From contig DKNY01000020.1 in NCBI GenBank assembly GCA_002470275.1, forward strand, positions 40,341 through 55,185: a stretch of DNA of 14,845 bases. The letters are read 5' to 3'. A program made the position numbers and the translations under genes. Under the pieces are notes generated by a model. The model made no database searches, was not told where the DNA came from, and saw only the letters and a list, made by a program, of their open reading frames with translations. Below, one piece after another: positions 14,779-14,845 of this stretch. The DNA is from Gammaproteobacteria bacterium UBA7376 (GTDB lineage: Bacteria; Pseudomonadota; Gammaproteobacteria; Pseudomonadales; Azotimanducaceae). Positions within the stretch are counted from its first letter, which is position 1. Each line of letters starts with the position of its first letter.

Positions 14779-14845
14779 ATGGAAACTATTGGTGTACTAG
14801 TGGTGAGTCGAAAAATCATGTCTAACGTTCCAGGTCAGGGTTCAG
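14779..14845 (+). CDS. Possible start of a gene cut by the window edge
   Basis: An ATG at 14779 opens a frame that stays open to the end, beginning METIGVLVVSRKIM; a second ATG in the same frame is at 14818. Only about 22 residues are visible and the ribosome binding site is weak, so this may not be a gene. Confidence 0.2.
   Translation, partial: METIGVLVVSRKIMSNVPGQGS

Overview
The window reads as chromosome of a marine gammaproteobacterium. The evidence is a proteorhodopsin followed by crtE-crtI-crtB-crtY-blh in the order common in marine PR-bearing Gammaproteobacteria, moderate GC, and neighbours (S8 protease with PPC and PKD domains, PhoH-like ATPase, TPR-type class III cyclase) typical of heterotrophic marine lineages such as OM60/NOR5 or SAR92. 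The genus cannot be fixed from the sequence alone.

Layout. Positions 1-20 are the 3' end of a tRNA gene, probably tRNA-Ser. A class III nucleotide cyclase with TolB-like and TPR regions follows at 74-1852 (+). It converges on a small exported protein gene (1869-2168, -). Next come a secreted subtilisin-like protease (2241-4571, -), a 406-nt non-coding stretch, and a PhoH-like ATPase with a GTG start (4978-5709, -).

From 5996 to 13540 everything lies on the minus strand and forms the phototrophy region. Read in the direction of transcription it is: an ABA4-like (DUF4281) membrane protein, a DUF6482-like protein, a small XRE-like HTH protein, a gap of about 200 nt with a perfect 12-bp palindrome, proteorhodopsin, a strong GC hairpin, then crtE, crtI, crtB, crtY and blh. 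The crt-blh genes overlap by 4 to 23 nt, which suggests translational coupling. CrtE, CrtB, CrtI and CrtY make beta-carotene from prenyl diphosphates, Blh cleaves it to retinal, and retinal fills the opsin. The opsin keeps the DTE proton-pump residues and has Gln at the spectral-tuning site, so it should be a blue-absorbing proton pump.

The least explained part is the three-gene block upstream of the opsin. A homologue of the plant neoxanthin-synthesis protein ABA4 and a possible regulator sit directly beside a retinal pathway that has no visible xanthophyll step. To the right lies a non-coding stretch of about 670 nt with repeated GGTCA-like motifs, then an unrecognised plus-strand gene (14213-14707) with a TTG start, and the window edge.
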